From Bacteroidota bacterium (GTDB lineage: Bacteria; Bacteroidota; Bacteroidia; Chitinophagales; Chitinophagaceae), in assembly GCA_016183765.1 (NCBI GenBank), contig JACPEA010000016.1:16664-80663 (forward strand): 64,000 bases of DNA. Direction: 5' to 3'. A model generated the notes under the pieces. That model had not been told where the DNA came from, made no database searches, and saw only the letters and a list, made by a program, of their open reading frames with translations. Numbering within the stretch: the stretch's first letter is position 1; each line of letters starts with the position of its first letter. This document shows positions 25,504 to 34,517 of the stretch, one piece after another. Position numbers and translations under genes: made by a program.

Positions 25504-25674
25504 ATGGCAACAGGCCAGGAGATCTATTCGGAAAGTGAGCAAGAGCGGCATTTGTATATGGCGGGGCTTGTGGTGAAGCAGTGGGAAGAGGTAATCACTG
25601 CCCAGGAGCGCCATGAATTAGAAGCCTGGCTGGCACTGTAGCCTATAAATCAATACTTCATGGAAGCCAGCTAA
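25504..25674 (+). pseudogene. FecR anti-sigma factor N-terminal remnant
   Basis: A frame from ATG at 25504 encodes MATGQEIYSESEQERHLYMA and ends AQERHELEAWLAL at TAG 25639. This is the start of a FecR-type anti-sigma protein (the ...E..eLe.Wl... cytoplasmic domain). After the stop the same frame continues PINQYFMEAS, still like FecR, then TAA at 25672. The membrane and periplasmic parts are missing. Together with the frameshifted sigma gene just upstream, this marks a decayed signalling module. Confidence 0.65.
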
Positions 25675-25996
25675 CGTGATATTTCAGTAAAAACTAATAT
25701 AAGAAAAATATTGCGTAAAATGAAAACATATCAGGTTGAACCAAAATGCGTATACGAGCGGCGGCTGAAGATTTCACGAAAACTGGTGATTTAAAGGAGG
25801 TGCCCGGGGAAAAGGAATCGATGGAGACTGAAGTGAATAGTCTGATTGGAAGGGGATTTGATAACGATTACGAGGCCCATACCAAGAAGTCGAAAATTGG
25901 CAAAGATGCTTAATTGTTAGGTGGTTGACTATGGATACCGAATAAGTTCTGCAGGTGTGATTATGGTCGTAAGAGCCTACCAATAGAAGGTATTCA
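25675..25996. other. Intergenic stretch with one doubtful small frame
   Basis: No clear gene is present. A 55-codon frame from ATG at 25746 to TAA at 25911 (MRIRAAAEDFTKTGDLKEVP, ending KKSKIGKDA) is charged and unlike any family I know. It may be chance or debris of the FecR region. Confidence 0.25.
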
Positions 25997-26515
25997 CTAT
26001 TTCATCATTTGGAGTTGTTCCAGATACCGCCTTGTATATAGTATCTGAAAGTTGATCCATTCTACACCTGAAAGGACGCCGAAAAGGGGGTGCGGTGTAC
26101 CCGGGTATTCACGGGTTAAATCAATATGGCTGATTAATACTAACAGTTTCTTTCTGCTGTTGCTTATTTGTTTTATTAGCTTCTGTGGTTCTTTGACAGT
26201 AGAAGCAGGATTAAGCCGTGTGGGGTTTTCCATGGAAATGAATCTATTGGCAAGACCAGCAGTGATCATATTGATTTTATCCTGTGGGTCACGTTGTGTA
26301 TTCTTAGAAGCGGTCTGTAAAATGGAATTCAGCCAAAGGTCAAAGAGTAGGAGGTGTTCCGCTATTTCCCCAGCTGACCATTGATGGGCCTCCGGTTTAT
26401 AGTTAAAGGCAGGATTATCGAATCTTGAAAGTTCCTCCAGTAGCTGATAGGTATTTGCTTTGAGTGAAAAAGACAAGACTACACTGTAGAGCGGTGTTTT
26501 AGAGGTCGGTTTCAT
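25997..26515 (-). CDS. DinB-like domain protein
   Basis: The 172-residue protein has the DinB/YfiT four-helix layout. It shows HQWSAGEIAEHLLLFDLWL with a metal-ligand His in the second helix, NPASTVKEP, and the C-terminal VEWINFQILYTRRYLEQLQ. Members are metal-binding enzymes, often thiol transferases, or of unknown role. It stands alone. A degenerate second copy of its last 45-50 codons occurs at about 29044-29200 on the same strand. Confidence 0.8.
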   Translation of the reverse strand: MKPTSKTPLYSVVLSFSLKANTYQLLEELSRFDNPAFNYKPEAHQWSAGEIAEHLLLFDLWLNSILQTASKNTQRDPQDKINMITAGLANRFISMENPTRLNPASTVKEPQKLIKQISNSRKKLLVLISHIDLTREYPGTPHPLFGVLSGVEWINFQILYTRRYLEQLQMMK

Positions 26516-26822
26516 GACAGGAATTTGTCAGAAAGATAGTTGATCAAAGTAGGTCAAAAAAGAGTGAAAACACCTGGTTTTGTGGGTCAGGGTATTGAAG
26601 GTGAGCCATGGATTATTACTCTGGTTAATCATTTGAAATTTTCAGCCTTCTATATAAATCTTTTAATTCACTGATTCCCATAGAATTATTTCAGATAACA
26701 ACCATAGCATTGTGTGTTTTATCAGGAATAGATTTTTTTCCTGTTGTATATTTCAAAAATGCTTTCTATTTTGTTCTCTTCCCTCCAAGAGATCTCTCAT
26801 TTTACACCAAAACTTATTTATT
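26516..26822. other. Gene-free stretch between divergent genes
   Basis: This separates the minus-strand DinB gene from the plus-strand phospholipase-D-like gene. The frame of the latter is open upstream to 26712, but those codons (non-ATG start, hydrophobic and Cys-rich) do not fit the protein. I see no other feature. Confidence 0.4.
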
Positions 26823-28508
26823 ATGCGTGTCACCATGAAAAAGGATGGCATTACTGTTAACTGTATTGCCGGTGCTTATGTTGTTTTTTGGGGGCTGGAT
26901 CTGGCTGAGACGGCCCGTAAGGGTTTTCGGGGATTCGCTTTTAAAAGGGAGGATCACTCCAACGGGGAGGTACAATGGATGCGGGGCATGAAAACTTTCG
27001 AAGCCGTTGCCGCGAATCCTGCCGCTGGTGAAAATTTTTCAACGGAGGTTCATCCTATTCAATCATTTCAATGGGCGGACTATTCTGTGAAGCCGGGGGT
27101 ACGGTATACATATACCATCCGGACGATGTATGGGAATCCCGGAGAACTCAAAGCAAGGGGGAAGGTGGACATAGCCATTAAAACGGAGTCAGAAGAAGGT
27201 GAGGTCCATTCTGCTTATTTTAACCGTGGATCGGTTGCTACACAAGAGTATGCGCGCAGGTTTCAAAACAGGCCACCCAAAGAGGTTGGACAAGCAGCGT
27301 GGGACTGGCTATCACGTGGACTGGTGGAACACATGATCGGATTTATTGAAAGAGCCAAAAAGGGTGATTCGCTTGTGGGTGCGGTGTATGAATTTCAACA
27401 TGAACGGGTACTGGAAGCCATCAGGGAGGCCAAGAGCAGGGGTGTCAAGATGAAGATTATATATGATGCGGTTGACGGTGCGACTGGCCCGCGCAAACCC
27501 AATATTGCGGCTGTCAAAGCTGCGAAAATAGCAGGTATTACCAAACAGCGATTGAATGCCAAACTGATGCATAATAAGTTCTTTGTACATTTAAAGAATG
27601 GCAGGCCGGATGCTGTGTGGACTGGTTCCACCAATATTACACTCAATGGTATTTTCGGTCACGCAAATGTGGGGCATATAGTGGATGATGAGGAGGTGGT
27701 ACTAGCTTACCTGGAATATTACAAGCGGTTGCTCAAAGACCCCAGTATACCCGCTCCATCAACTTATCGAGAGGAAAATATGGAAGCGTCTCCGGTTCCC
27801 CAACATCTTAAAAGGGGCACTACGCCAATCTTCTCACCCCGAGGCACCCAACTGGATTCACTTGACTGGTATGCAAAATTAGCTGCAGGGGCGAAGGAGG
27901 GACTGTTTATGACATTTGCTTTCGGGATGCACCAGAAATTCAAAGAGGTGTATAGCCATGAGGATGACATACTTAAAATGGCGCTCATGGAAAAAACTTC
28001 GGTGAACGGTAATGAAACGGAAGATCAGGCTATTCAGATGATCCGGAACCGTCCCAACGTGGTGGTCGCCATCGGGAACAGAATTGTTACCAACGCATTT
28101 GACCGGTGGCTGGAAGAGCGGGAAACGGTGGATGGCAAGCGCAAACATGTTTACTGGATACATACCAAGTTTATGCTTATTGATCCCTTAGGAGCAGATC
28201 CCATTGTGGTAACGGGCAGTGCCAATTTCAGTAAAGCGAGTACGGACACCAATGATGAGAATATGCTCGTGATCAGGGGTGACAAACGTATCGCTGATAT
28301 TTATTTCGGTGAATACATGCGCCTGTATTCCCACTATTCCTTCCGGGAGGCAGTAAAATGGGCTGGGGAAAGGGAACATGCGGGATCGCCGCAGGAATGG
28401 AAACCGCAGTACCTGTCAGCAGATGATGCCTGGATGAAAGATTATTTTAATAAAAAGGATCGCTCGGGCAGGTATGCGAGAAGGGTATATTTTGCAGGAA
28501 CCAAATAA
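26823..28508 (+). CDS. Phospholipase D-like domain protein
   Basis: The 561-residue protein begins MRVTMKKDGITVNCIAGAYV. It has two PLD-type half sites. The second, HTKFMLIDPLG followed by VVTGSANFS, is canonical (HxKx4D). The first, HNKFFVHLKNG followed by VWTGSTNIT, has His and Lys but not the Asp at the usual place. There is no signal peptide. PLD-fold enzymes include phosphodiesterases and nucleases acting on lipids or DNA, so the substrate is unknown. The first 150 residues are a separate beta-rich domain. A small gene follows 20 bases later and probably shares the transcript. Confidence 0.85.
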   Translation: MRVTMKKDGITVNCIAGAYVVFWGLDLAETARKGFRGFAFKREDHSNGEVQWMRGMKTFEAVAANPAAGENFSTEVHPIQSFQWADYSVKPGVRYTYTIRTMYGNPGELKARGKVDIAIKTESEEGEVHSAYFNRGSVATQEYARRFQNRPPKEVGQAAWDWLSRGLVEHMIGFIERAKKGDSLVGAVYEFQHERVLEAIREAKSRGVKMKIIYDAVDGATGPRKPNIAAVKAAKIAGITKQRLNAKLMHNKFFVHLKNGRPDAVWTGSTNITLNGIFGHANVGHIVDDEEVVLAYLEYYKRLLKDPSIPAPSTYREENMEASPVPQHLKRGTTPIFSPRGTQLDSLDWYAKLAAGAKEGLFMTFAFGMHQKFKEVYSHEDDILKMALMEKTSVNGNETEDQAIQMIRNRPNVVVAIGNRIVTNAFDRWLEERETVDGKRKHVYWIHTKFMLIDPLGADPIVVTGSANFSKASTDTNDENMLVIRGDKRIADIYFGEYMRLYSHYSFREAVKWAGEREHAGSPQEWKPQYLSADDAWMKDYFNKKDRSGRYARRVYFAGTK

Positions 28509-28528
28509 TTTATTTTAAAATACTGTTT

Positions 28529-28852
28529 ATGCGTATTGATGCCGTTACCAAAAATCCCTCCCAATTATTACATGCTATACAAAAAGCCATTAAGGATGGT
28601 ACTCTGAAAACATGGGAAGCGAGGGAAGATGATAAGAAAAATATATTATACACTCATGTCCCGGAGCAATGGGTTGACAAAGCATTAATCCAACTAACTA
28701 CAGGAGCCGCCAAAGTAAGTTTTACCATCAATTGGTGGGCTAATAAGGGGGAGCCCAGCCAAGAAATAAAAGGATATTATATCGGTCGCTTTACAGAGAT
28801 ATTGTTGGTACATTTTAGAAACTATTTTGACCGGCTGGAGACCTACGCATAA
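28529..28852 (+). CDS. Uncharacterised protein (107 residues) downstream of the PLD-like gene
   Basis: The protein begins MRIDAVTKNPSQLLHAIQKA and contains KKNILYTHVPEQWVDKAL and KVSFTINWWANKG. It is soluble, with no signal peptide, and I do not recognise it. It lies 20 bases after the PLD-like gene on the same strand, so it may be a partner or inhibitor of that enzyme. That is only positional inference. Confidence 0.65.
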   Translation: MRIDAVTKNPSQLLHAIQKAIKDGTLKTWEAREDDKKNILYTHVPEQWVDKALIQLTTGAAKVSFTINWWANKGEPSQEIKGYYIGRFTEILLVHFRNYFDRLETYA

Positions 28853-29598
28853 AGTTGAAATAGTACAAGTAGAAATGTACTCGAGCAATTCCTATAATGC
28901 AATTTTAAAAGGGTTCAACCATTTGTTTGTCTTTTTCACTTTTTCTTTAAATACATGTTTAGCAATAGTGTCTATCGATTCTTTGTTAGTTATGTATTGA
29001 TTGTGTGGTTTCGACGCAAAAGCAAGTTAAAATAATGTATTTGTTATTTCATCATCTGAACTGTTCCAAATATCGTCTTGTATACAGTATCTGAAAGTTG
29101 ATCCATTCTACACCGGACGGAGTGCCAAAGAGCGGATGCCGTGTACAAAGGTATTCACGGGTTTAATGCCGTTTCTTCTAATACTCTGTTTATGTATCGT
29201 TTTAATTATTCATTTGTTTTACTAATTCCAGATTGCATAGTTTTCATCTCATTTAATAGCGTAGAAGATAGGTTATTTAAAAATCGGGAATATAATTTCT
29301 TAGCAGAACCTTTTTGGCTTGCATGTATAGCTTGATCGAGATATAAATTAGATTGTAAATATTTTTTTTTGAGTGTTTGATTTTGAGAATTGCTTAATTG
29401 TTAAATTTGATAAGGTGATTTCATATTGTCCATCTTGGACAAATATTTCCTTTGTATAGTATACTACCAATGCGTTCACCACTTCGACCTATTTAACCAG
29501 TGGTCTATCTCTTGGTCCTGATGATAAATTATGCTATAAATTTCCAAAGATGATATCGTGCCGGGTGGGGGGAGATCTACCGGCACGATATTTTAATA
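28853..29598. other. Long gene-free stretch holding a decayed DinB fragment
   Basis: This 746-base region is AT-rich. Apart from the DinB remnant at about 29044-29200 I see no coding sequence, RNA gene or terminator. It looks like decayed sequence between the phospholipase-D-like pair and the T9SS gene. Confidence 0.45.
29044..29200 (-). pseudogene. Degenerate 3' fragment of a DinB gene
   Basis: The DNA matches the 3' end of the DinB gene (25997 to about 26150) closely. The run ATCTGAAAGTTGATCCATTC, for example, is shared exactly. On the minus strand it can be read as ...GVEWINFQILYTRRYLEQF, then a one-base deletion before ATGATGAAATAA. The rest of the gene is missing, so it is a decayed duplicate. 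Confidence 0.7.
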
Positions 29599-31164
29599 TT
29601 ATTTAATAATCAATTGTTGTGTTTCGATTGTTTTACCACTAATGATACTTAAGTAATATATCCCAGGTAGTAATTTTTCAAGATTAATACTTGCACTTTT
29701 TGTATCTTGAAATTTTTGAGAAAAGAGAATAGTATTTTGTCTGTTAGATAAAATAACTTGAGATATTTTAGGCTGTATAATACTTTTTGTATCGCCTATT
29801 TTCGATAATGATCTTAAGGAGATATTAACCAATCCTTTAGAAGGATTTGGCGAAACAAGATATTTATATTCGGGGTTGGATATTAAACTTGGACAATCGA
29901 TCGCATTAAATTTAAAATCATAGGAAGAGGTTCCACATGTATTTGAAGCACTCATATTTAATGTTAAACTGGTTTGTGTACTTCTAAAAAAATAGACGTA
30001 AATATCTGTATTACTGCCATTCCAGGAAGGCTGAGGGCTTCCTGAGTGTGAAACGTATGACCAAGATGGAGTACTGCCATAGCCAGTAGTAAGTGGAATA
30101 TAATATTCAGTATTTCTACACAATTCATTTTCATCACCAGGGCCGCTATAAATCATTAATGATGTGTTAACCAATGGAGTTCCACCCACTAATTTTTGTT
30201 GACCAGTAATATCGACGTTATTATAGGTAAATGTTAGCGGACAGCTACTACTTGATATTTTTAAACTAATCGTCCCTTCTGTGTTAGCTGATCGGTTTAA
30301 TGTTGTCGGATTTGAAGTGGCAGATGAAAGTGAGAATGCAGTACTTGGAGAAATTTCCCAAAGGTATCCAGAGACCCATGTGGGTACATTATTTGCTGAA
30401 AATTGTGCTGACGTACTGCAGAGGAATCCACTTCCAGGTGAAAATGAGAGTTGTGGGCGATCTCGAACGATCGGAATAACAACTTCCGAACCCTTGATTA
30501 ATCCACTACCACAGCTATTTATCGCGCGAATTTTAATTGAAGACGAAGTCGTACCATTTGTTTTGTCAGCTGTAATAGTTACATTGTTCCCGGCTAGTAT
30601 CCAATTAGATGGTCCACTAGAGGTTGTAGATCCCAATACCCATCCCTGAGGTAATGAATACTCATAATTTGTAATAGTACCATATTTTGTACCTGTATTG
30701 ATATTTGTATATTGAATATTAGTAAAAGAGATATTAAAACTGGGTGTTTCACACAATGGTGCGTTCAATGAACTATAATTTGGGGCTATCTGGTTTAATG
30801 AACTTGGATACAGAAGTGATTTGACGTATGGAAAGTAAAAATCATATACTAAATCTTGATTAAGCGCATTATTATGATAACTTACTCTCAATCTTTGAGA
30901 TACATTTTTATCAGCCAACATAATTGAACAATCAAATGTAGTTACTGAAGAGCTGGTATATATATTTGAAGGATTTGATATAACAATTACATTAAAATCA
31001 GGATCTGATATACTGATATTGCTGCAGTTATTAGGTAACGCAATATTAAAAGATAAGGTTGATAGTGGACAATATGCATCAAAGTTAGATGGTGTAATTG
31101 ACTGTCCATTCGATTTGTTGAGAAATAGAATCGTTGCTAGAAGAATTGTAAATATTGGTTTCAT
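29599..31164 (-). CDS. Secreted protein with T9SS type A sorting domain
   Basis: The 521-residue protein has a signal peptide (MKPIFTILLATILFLNKSNG) and a body of beta-rich Ig-like domains (LKISSSSCPLTFTYNNVDIT). Its C-terminal sorting domain shows YLVSPNPSKGLVNISL, then LEKLLPGIYYLSIISG and QQLIIK. Type IX secretion takes such proteins across the outer membrane and removes or anchors the tail. The passenger has no enzyme motif and many Cys, so a surface or adhesive role is plausible. It is 16 bases downstream of an outer-membrane protein gene on the same strand, and the two probably form one transcript. Confidence 0.85.
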   Translation of the reverse strand: MKPIFTILLATILFLNKSNGQSITPSNFDAYCPLSTLSFNIALPNNCSNISISDPDFNVIVISNPSNIYTSSSVTTFDCSIMLADKNVSQRLRVSYHNNALNQDLVYDFYFPYVKSLLYPSSLNQIAPNYSSLNAPLCETPSFNISFTNIQYTNINTGTKYGTITNYEYSLPQGWVLGSTTSSGPSNWILAGNNVTITADKTNGTTSSSIKIRAINSCGSGLIKGSEVVIPIVRDRPQLSFSPGSGFLCSTSAQFSANNVPTWVSGYLWEISPSTAFSLSSATSNPTTLNRSANTEGTISLKISSSSCPLTFTYNNVDITGQQKLVGGTPLVNTSLMIYSGPGDENELCRNTEYYIPLTTGYGSTPSWSYVSHSGSPQPSWNGSNTDIYVYFFRSTQTSLTLNMSASNTCGTSSYDFKFNAIDCPSLISNPEYKYLVSPNPSKGLVNISLRSLSKIGDTKSIIQPKISQVILSNRQNTILFSQKFQDTKSASINLEKLLPGIYYLSIISGKTIETQQLIIK

Positions 31165-31180
31165 AGAATTAAGTTTAATA

Positions 31181-31855
31181 TTAAAATAATTTTTGAATTC
31201 CTACGCTAACAGATGTATTTAATCCGGTAATGGGAAAGCTATTTGATATACTTTTATTGCCATTCATTGAATTTTCAATTGTACTTGTTTGATGTCGATA
31301 ACCCATTGAAAATTCCGATATACGGAATATAACATTTGATTGCTTACTAACTGAATAAGCTATGGCAAGAGGAAAAATTTGGAGATTCGCGAGATATTCT
31401 TTAATAATTTCTGCATTTGTACTATTCGCAGCCACCTGTCTAGTGTGGGCAAAACCTACTTTAAATTGAATGGAAGGTGCATAATAAAAATTCTTGCTAA
31501 TTGGTATGAATTTAAGAGAGCCGACCATTGGTAAAATCGCATATCTAAACTGAGAAGATTGCAAATTCATAGGGGTATTCTTTGAAAACGAGTTTGTGAT
31601 TTCCAAGGAAAGCCCCCCATACAATAAAGCATTTTTAGAATTTATTTTACCATATAATATATCCATTCCCATTCTTAATAGGGATCCAGTGTTGTCTGTA
31701 CTTGTCACTCCGTTATTTACATTTTTGGAGTTGCCAAAATCACTATTAATGTAGTTAAGGTTAACCCCTAGAACTCTGTTTCCTGGAGTCATTTGTGCGG
31801 AAGTGATTGTCGCGCTAGTTAATAAAACGGATAGGAAGAATAGTGTTTTTTTCAT
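31181..31855 (-). CDS. Small outer-membrane beta-barrel protein
   Basis: The 224-residue protein has a signal peptide (MKKTLFFLSVLLTSATITSA) and alternating hydrophobic strands. It ends NTSVSVGIQKLF with a terminal Phe, as outer-membrane barrels do. I do not recognise a named family; it may be a surface partner for the T9SS cargo encoded next to it. Confidence 0.72.
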   Translation of the reverse strand: MKKTLFFLSVLLTSATITSAQMTPGNRVLGVNLNYINSDFGNSKNVNNGVTSTDNTGSLLRMGMDILYGKINSKNALLYGGLSLEITNSFSKNTPMNLQSSQFRYAILPMVGSLKFIPISKNFYYAPSIQFKVGFAHTRQVAANSTNAEIIKEYLANLQIFPLAIAYSVSKQSNVIFRISEFSMGYRHQTSTIENSMNGNKSISNSFPITGLNTSVSVGIQKLF

Positions 31856-31905
31856 AGGTTATATTGGTTTAATTATATAAATGTATAATATAATTTAAAT
31901 AAAAG

Positions 31906-31925
31906 ATACCGTGTTTTAACGGTAT
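31906..31925. terminator. Bidirectional hairpin terminator in the gap before the IS
   Basis: ATACCGT and ACGGTAT pair around the 6-base loop GTTTTA, with T-rich sequence after the stem (TTTTTA on the plus strand). The stretch from 31856 to 32230 has no gene. What the terminator belonged to is unclear; it may be left from a gene displaced by the insertion sequence. Confidence 0.5.
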
Positions 31926-32239
31926 TTTTTATTTCCCTGATAATCAATTGTCTGGTAATCTTAAAATCAGAGGCTTCACTGTTATGTACATTTTTTCTGT
32001 TTCTCATAATTCACATCTGCAATTTCTTAGCAATTAGATTTGGTTCATTTTTTGCACTTATATTAGGTATAACCTGGTGTACAATGTTTTTCGAAGTGAT
32101 TTGATAGGTTTATTTCAAGCCGTATTTCTAACTGGTATGCAAGACAATAATTTTTATTACTTCAGCACTTGCGATTGTAAGCTTCCCTGAAGTCCGGCCA
32201 TGTTGAAGTTAGCAAAACTGTTAACTTTAAATGGTAAAT

Positions 32240-32506
32240 ATGAAAAAGCAAAGATTATCTGAGACGCAGATCGTTTCAATTTTAAAGCAGTACGAAGGAG
32301 GCCGTGAGGCAATGGATGTATGCCGAGAGTATGGCATCAGTAAAGCCACATTATACAATTGGCGTAAAAAGTACAGTGGTATGGATTCCACCCATCTCAA
32401 AGAGCTCAAAGCCCTTCAGGAAGAAAACCGTCGTTTAAAACAGATGTATGCAGAGTTAATGCTGGATCATCAACTAGCTAAGCACATCATCGAAAAAAAG
32501 TTATAG
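32240..32506 (+). CDS. IS3-family transposase OrfA
   Basis: From MKKQRLSETQIVSILKQYEG (88 residues) it has a helix-turn-helix of the HTH_Tnp_1 type (YGISKATLYNWRKKYSG) and a coiled-coil tail (ALQEENRRLKQMYAELMLD). OrfA binds the IS ends and can regulate transposition. An ATG nine bases upstream is also in frame. The ORF ends in the slippery site shared with OrfB. Confidence 0.9.
   Translation: MKKQRLSETQIVSILKQYEGGREAMDVCREYGISKATLYNWRKKYSGMDSTHLKELKALQEENRRLKQMYAELMLDHQLAKHIIEKKL
32494..32500 (+). promoter_or_regulatory. A AAA AAG slippery heptamer for -1 frameshift
   Basis: In the OrfA frame the codons GAA AAA AAG TTA TAG contain A AAA AAG at 32494-32500. A -1 slip there reads on as VIEPCQKKELAEGVIKEEKV, joining OrfA to OrfB, as established for IS3-family elements. 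Confidence 0.8.
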
Positions 32507-32526
32507 AGCCCTGTCAGAAGAAAGAA

Positions 32527-33372
32527 TTGGCAGAAGGTGTGATTAAGGAAGAGAAAGTGAGTGTTGGCAGGGCTTGCCGGGTAGTATCATTACATAGAAG
32601 TGTTAGGTATTATCAAACACATAAAGACGACTCTGCGGTAATCGCCAAGTTGCAATCTTATGCGGAACAGTACCCGACCCGTGGTTTTGATGATTACTAC
32701 GGTAAGATCCGTAATGAACAATTAGGATGGAGCCGTAATCGTGTTTTGCGTGTATACCGTGAGCTTGGACTGGGGCTTAGAAGAAAACATAAGCGTAGGC
32801 TTCCTGCAAGGATTAAACAGCCGTTAGGACAACAAGAAAATCCCAATACTGGCTATAGTATGGACTTCATGAGTGATGCATTAACAAGCGGTAGAAAGGT
32901 AAGAATACTTAACATCATGGATGACTGTACCAGAGAATCACTGGCTGCTTATGCAGATCACAGTATACCAGGAGAACGGGTAGTTGATGTACTGAAAGAT
33001 ATAATTACGGAAAGGGGTAAACCCAAATACATCAGGGTTGACAATGGGCCAGAGTTCAGAAGTAAATCCTTTATGAAATGGTGTGAGAAAAAGAAAATAG
33101 ATATCCGGTACATACAACCAGGCAGGCCCATGCAAAATGCTTATATCGAAAGACTTAACAGGACTTTTAGAGAAGATGTGCTGGATGTTTACCAGTTTGA
33201 CTCTCTCGAACAACTACGTATGCTCTGTGATGAATGGCAGTACAAATACAATTACTTCCATCCACACAAAGCTTTAAACGGTATGAGTCCGGCAGCAGCC
33301 AAAAAAGCCTATGGTGGGGGTACCCCCACCATAGGCTTCAGTTATCAATCAAAAGAAATTAGTCTAAATTAG
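32527..33372 (+). CDS. IS3-family transposase OrfB (DDE integrase core)
   Basis: The protein has the DDE transposase triad: YSMDFMSDA (Asp), RVDNGPEFRS (Asp) and NAYIERLNRTFR (Glu), with the usual C-terminal YNYFHPHKALNGMSP. It is made either as a -1 frameshift fusion entering at 32501 or possibly from the in-frame codon at 32527. The last codons (KKAYGGGTPTIGFS) are overlaid by a 34-bp perfect palindrome. The sequence is intact, so the element could be active. Confidence 0.92.
   Translation: MAEGVIKEEKVSVGRACRVVSLHRSVRYYQTHKDDSAVIAKLQSYAEQYPTRGFDDYYGKIRNEQLGWSRNRVLRVYRELGLGLRRKHKRRLPARIKQPLGQQENPNTGYSMDFMSDALTSGRKVRILNIMDDCTRESLAAYADHSIPGERVVDVLKDIITERGKPKYIRVDNGPEFRSKSFMKWCEKKKIDIRYIQPGRPMQNAYIERLNRTFREDVLDVYQFDSLEQLRMLCDEWQYKYNYFHPHKALNGMSPAAAKKAYGGGTPTIGFSYQSKEISLN
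33305..33338. terminator. 34-bp perfect palindrome inside the 3' end of orfB
   Basis: The sequence from AAGCCTATGG to CCATAGGCTT is fully self-complementary, with no unpaired base between the arms (centre GGGGGTACCCCC). It sits in the last 25 codons of orfB and encodes KKAYGGGTPTIGF. It would form a strong RNA hairpin, probably stopping read-through from the IS or shielding it from outside transcription. Confidence 0.6.
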
Positions 33373-33566
33373 TACTGTCCTAAAAAGAGTAAGTCTTCAT
33401 AATCTTTATATAGTTTTGAAAGTTCTAGTTTGTCAGCAGGAAGATCCAGCCTGATCATATCTTCCGCGATCATCAGCAACCTATCTCCATCTGTACTAAG
33501 GGCACAATAGGGATCTTCGAGCAAAGGATTGTTGGTGACAAGAGTAAAGAGTTGAAAGGTCATCAT
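33369..33566 (-). CDS. Short uncharacterised frame next to the IS (65 residues)
   Basis: The frame encodes MMTFQLFTLVTNNPLLEDPY and ends LSKLYKDYEDLLFLGQY; its stop overlaps the orfB stop by three bases. Composition is protein-like (acidic, with hydrophobic periodicity), but I recognise no family. It may be a real small gene or the start of one cut short by the IS. The rest of the 33373-33767 gap shows nothing else. Confidence 0.35.
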   Translation of the reverse strand: MMTFQLFTLVTNNPLLEDPYCALSTDGDRLLMIAEDMIRLDLPADKLELSKLYKDYEDLLFLGQY

Positions 33567-33767
33567 TTCAATCTATATTGTTTTGAAGAATAATTTAGTG
33601 TTTAAATAACGACTTGATCGGAATGTAAAATAGGTTCTTTTAAAAATGAAAGGGGTAATCAGTATGTTCTTACTAAATTTAGAGGATTTCTTAGAACCAA
33701 GTTTGTATTCCTTTATAAGAGATCTTATTTGTAAGAACTAAGAGTTGATCTAATATTTTGGGTTTAT

Positions 33768-34517
33768 CTACGATTGATCAAAGAGTTCCTGCTTAACATG
33801 TTCTTTTTTTAACCTGGATATAGGAATAATAGTCACTTTATCGATCAGATGCAATTCATATATAGAGTCAATTGAAATGATACTTTTCACGTATCTTTTG
33901 TTTACGAGATGTGACTGGTGGCACCTTATAAAATTGTAAACTTTAAGAAGTTTGGAAAATTCAAATAATCCTTTCGATGCAATTAGTTTTTCCCCTGTCA
34001 CCAGGTAAATATGGGTATAGTTGTTTGCAGCTTCACAGCGGATGATGTCTGTGGGGGAAATGAAACGGATCTCTTTTAGTAATGGTACTGCAATTCGGTG
34101 TTCTTTTGGAGGTTGATTGACAATAGACAGCAGGTTCTTAATCTGCTCTTTCGTTTGCTTGTTATCTTTTCTAATGACAGCTTTTTGTATAGCCAATCTC
34201 AGATCATCAAACTTTATAGGTTTGAGCAAGTAATCCAGGGCAGAGCATTTGATGGCCTGGATCCCGTACTGATCATAGGCAGTTGTGAAGATGACTTCAA
34301 AATCGTAGCCGCCAAGGGAGGAGAGTAGCTCGAATGCGGTGGTTTCATGTAGCTGGATATCCAAAAGAAGCAATTCAGGGTTAACTGTTGAAATTAGTTT
34401 GATTGCCTCTTTTGCATTCGTAGCTTCGCCTACCAAATTTATTTGAGGCAGGTTTGTGAGTAACCCTTTAATATGAGTGATGCTTCTTTTTTCGTCCTCA
34501 ATAATAACTGTTTTCAT
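33768..34517 (-). CDS. LytTR family response regulator
   Basis: The 249-residue protein has a receiver domain (VIIEDEKRS; phospho-acceptor Asp53 in LLLLDIQLHE; conserved Lys in YLLKPIKFDDL). It also has a LytTR DNA-binding domain (AANNYTHIYLVTGEKLIASK, then FIRCHQSHLVNKRYV). Phosphorylated LytTR regulators bind direct repeats and often control cell-surface or transport genes. Its start overlaps the end of the sensor kinase gene by 20 bases, so the two are a two-component pair. Confidence 0.93.
   Translation of the reverse strand: MKTVIIEDEKRSITHIKGLLTNLPQINLVGEATNAKEAIKLISTVNPELLLLDIQLHETTAFELLSSLGGYDFEVIFTTAYDQYGIQAIKCSALDYLLKPIKFDDLRLAIQKAVIRKDNKQTKEQIKNLLSIVNQPPKEHRIAVPLLKEIRFISPTDIIRCEAANNYTHIYLVTGEKLIASKGLFEFSKLLKVYNFIRCHQSHLVNKRYVKSIISIDSIYELHLIDKVTIIPISRLKKEHVKQELFDQS

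Larger units (their letters stand above)
32231..33372 (+). mobile_element. IS3-family insertion sequence (coding extent; ends not resolved)
   Basis: The element has two overlapping frames with a frameshift signal, the IS3 layout: orfA (helix-turn-helix plus leucine-zipper-like tail) and orfB (DDE catalytic core). I could not find a convincing pair of terminal inverted repeats or a target duplication on either side, so only the coding extent is given. It lies upstream of the minus-strand outer-membrane/T9SS pair and downstream of the two-component system. Confidence 0.85.

Noticed and set aside
32160..33400. Terminal inverted repeats and target duplication of the IS3 element
   Set aside because: I compared the flanks of the coding region and found no convincing complementary ends. 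A sequence like an IS end near 33372 is in the wrong orientation, so the boundaries were left open.
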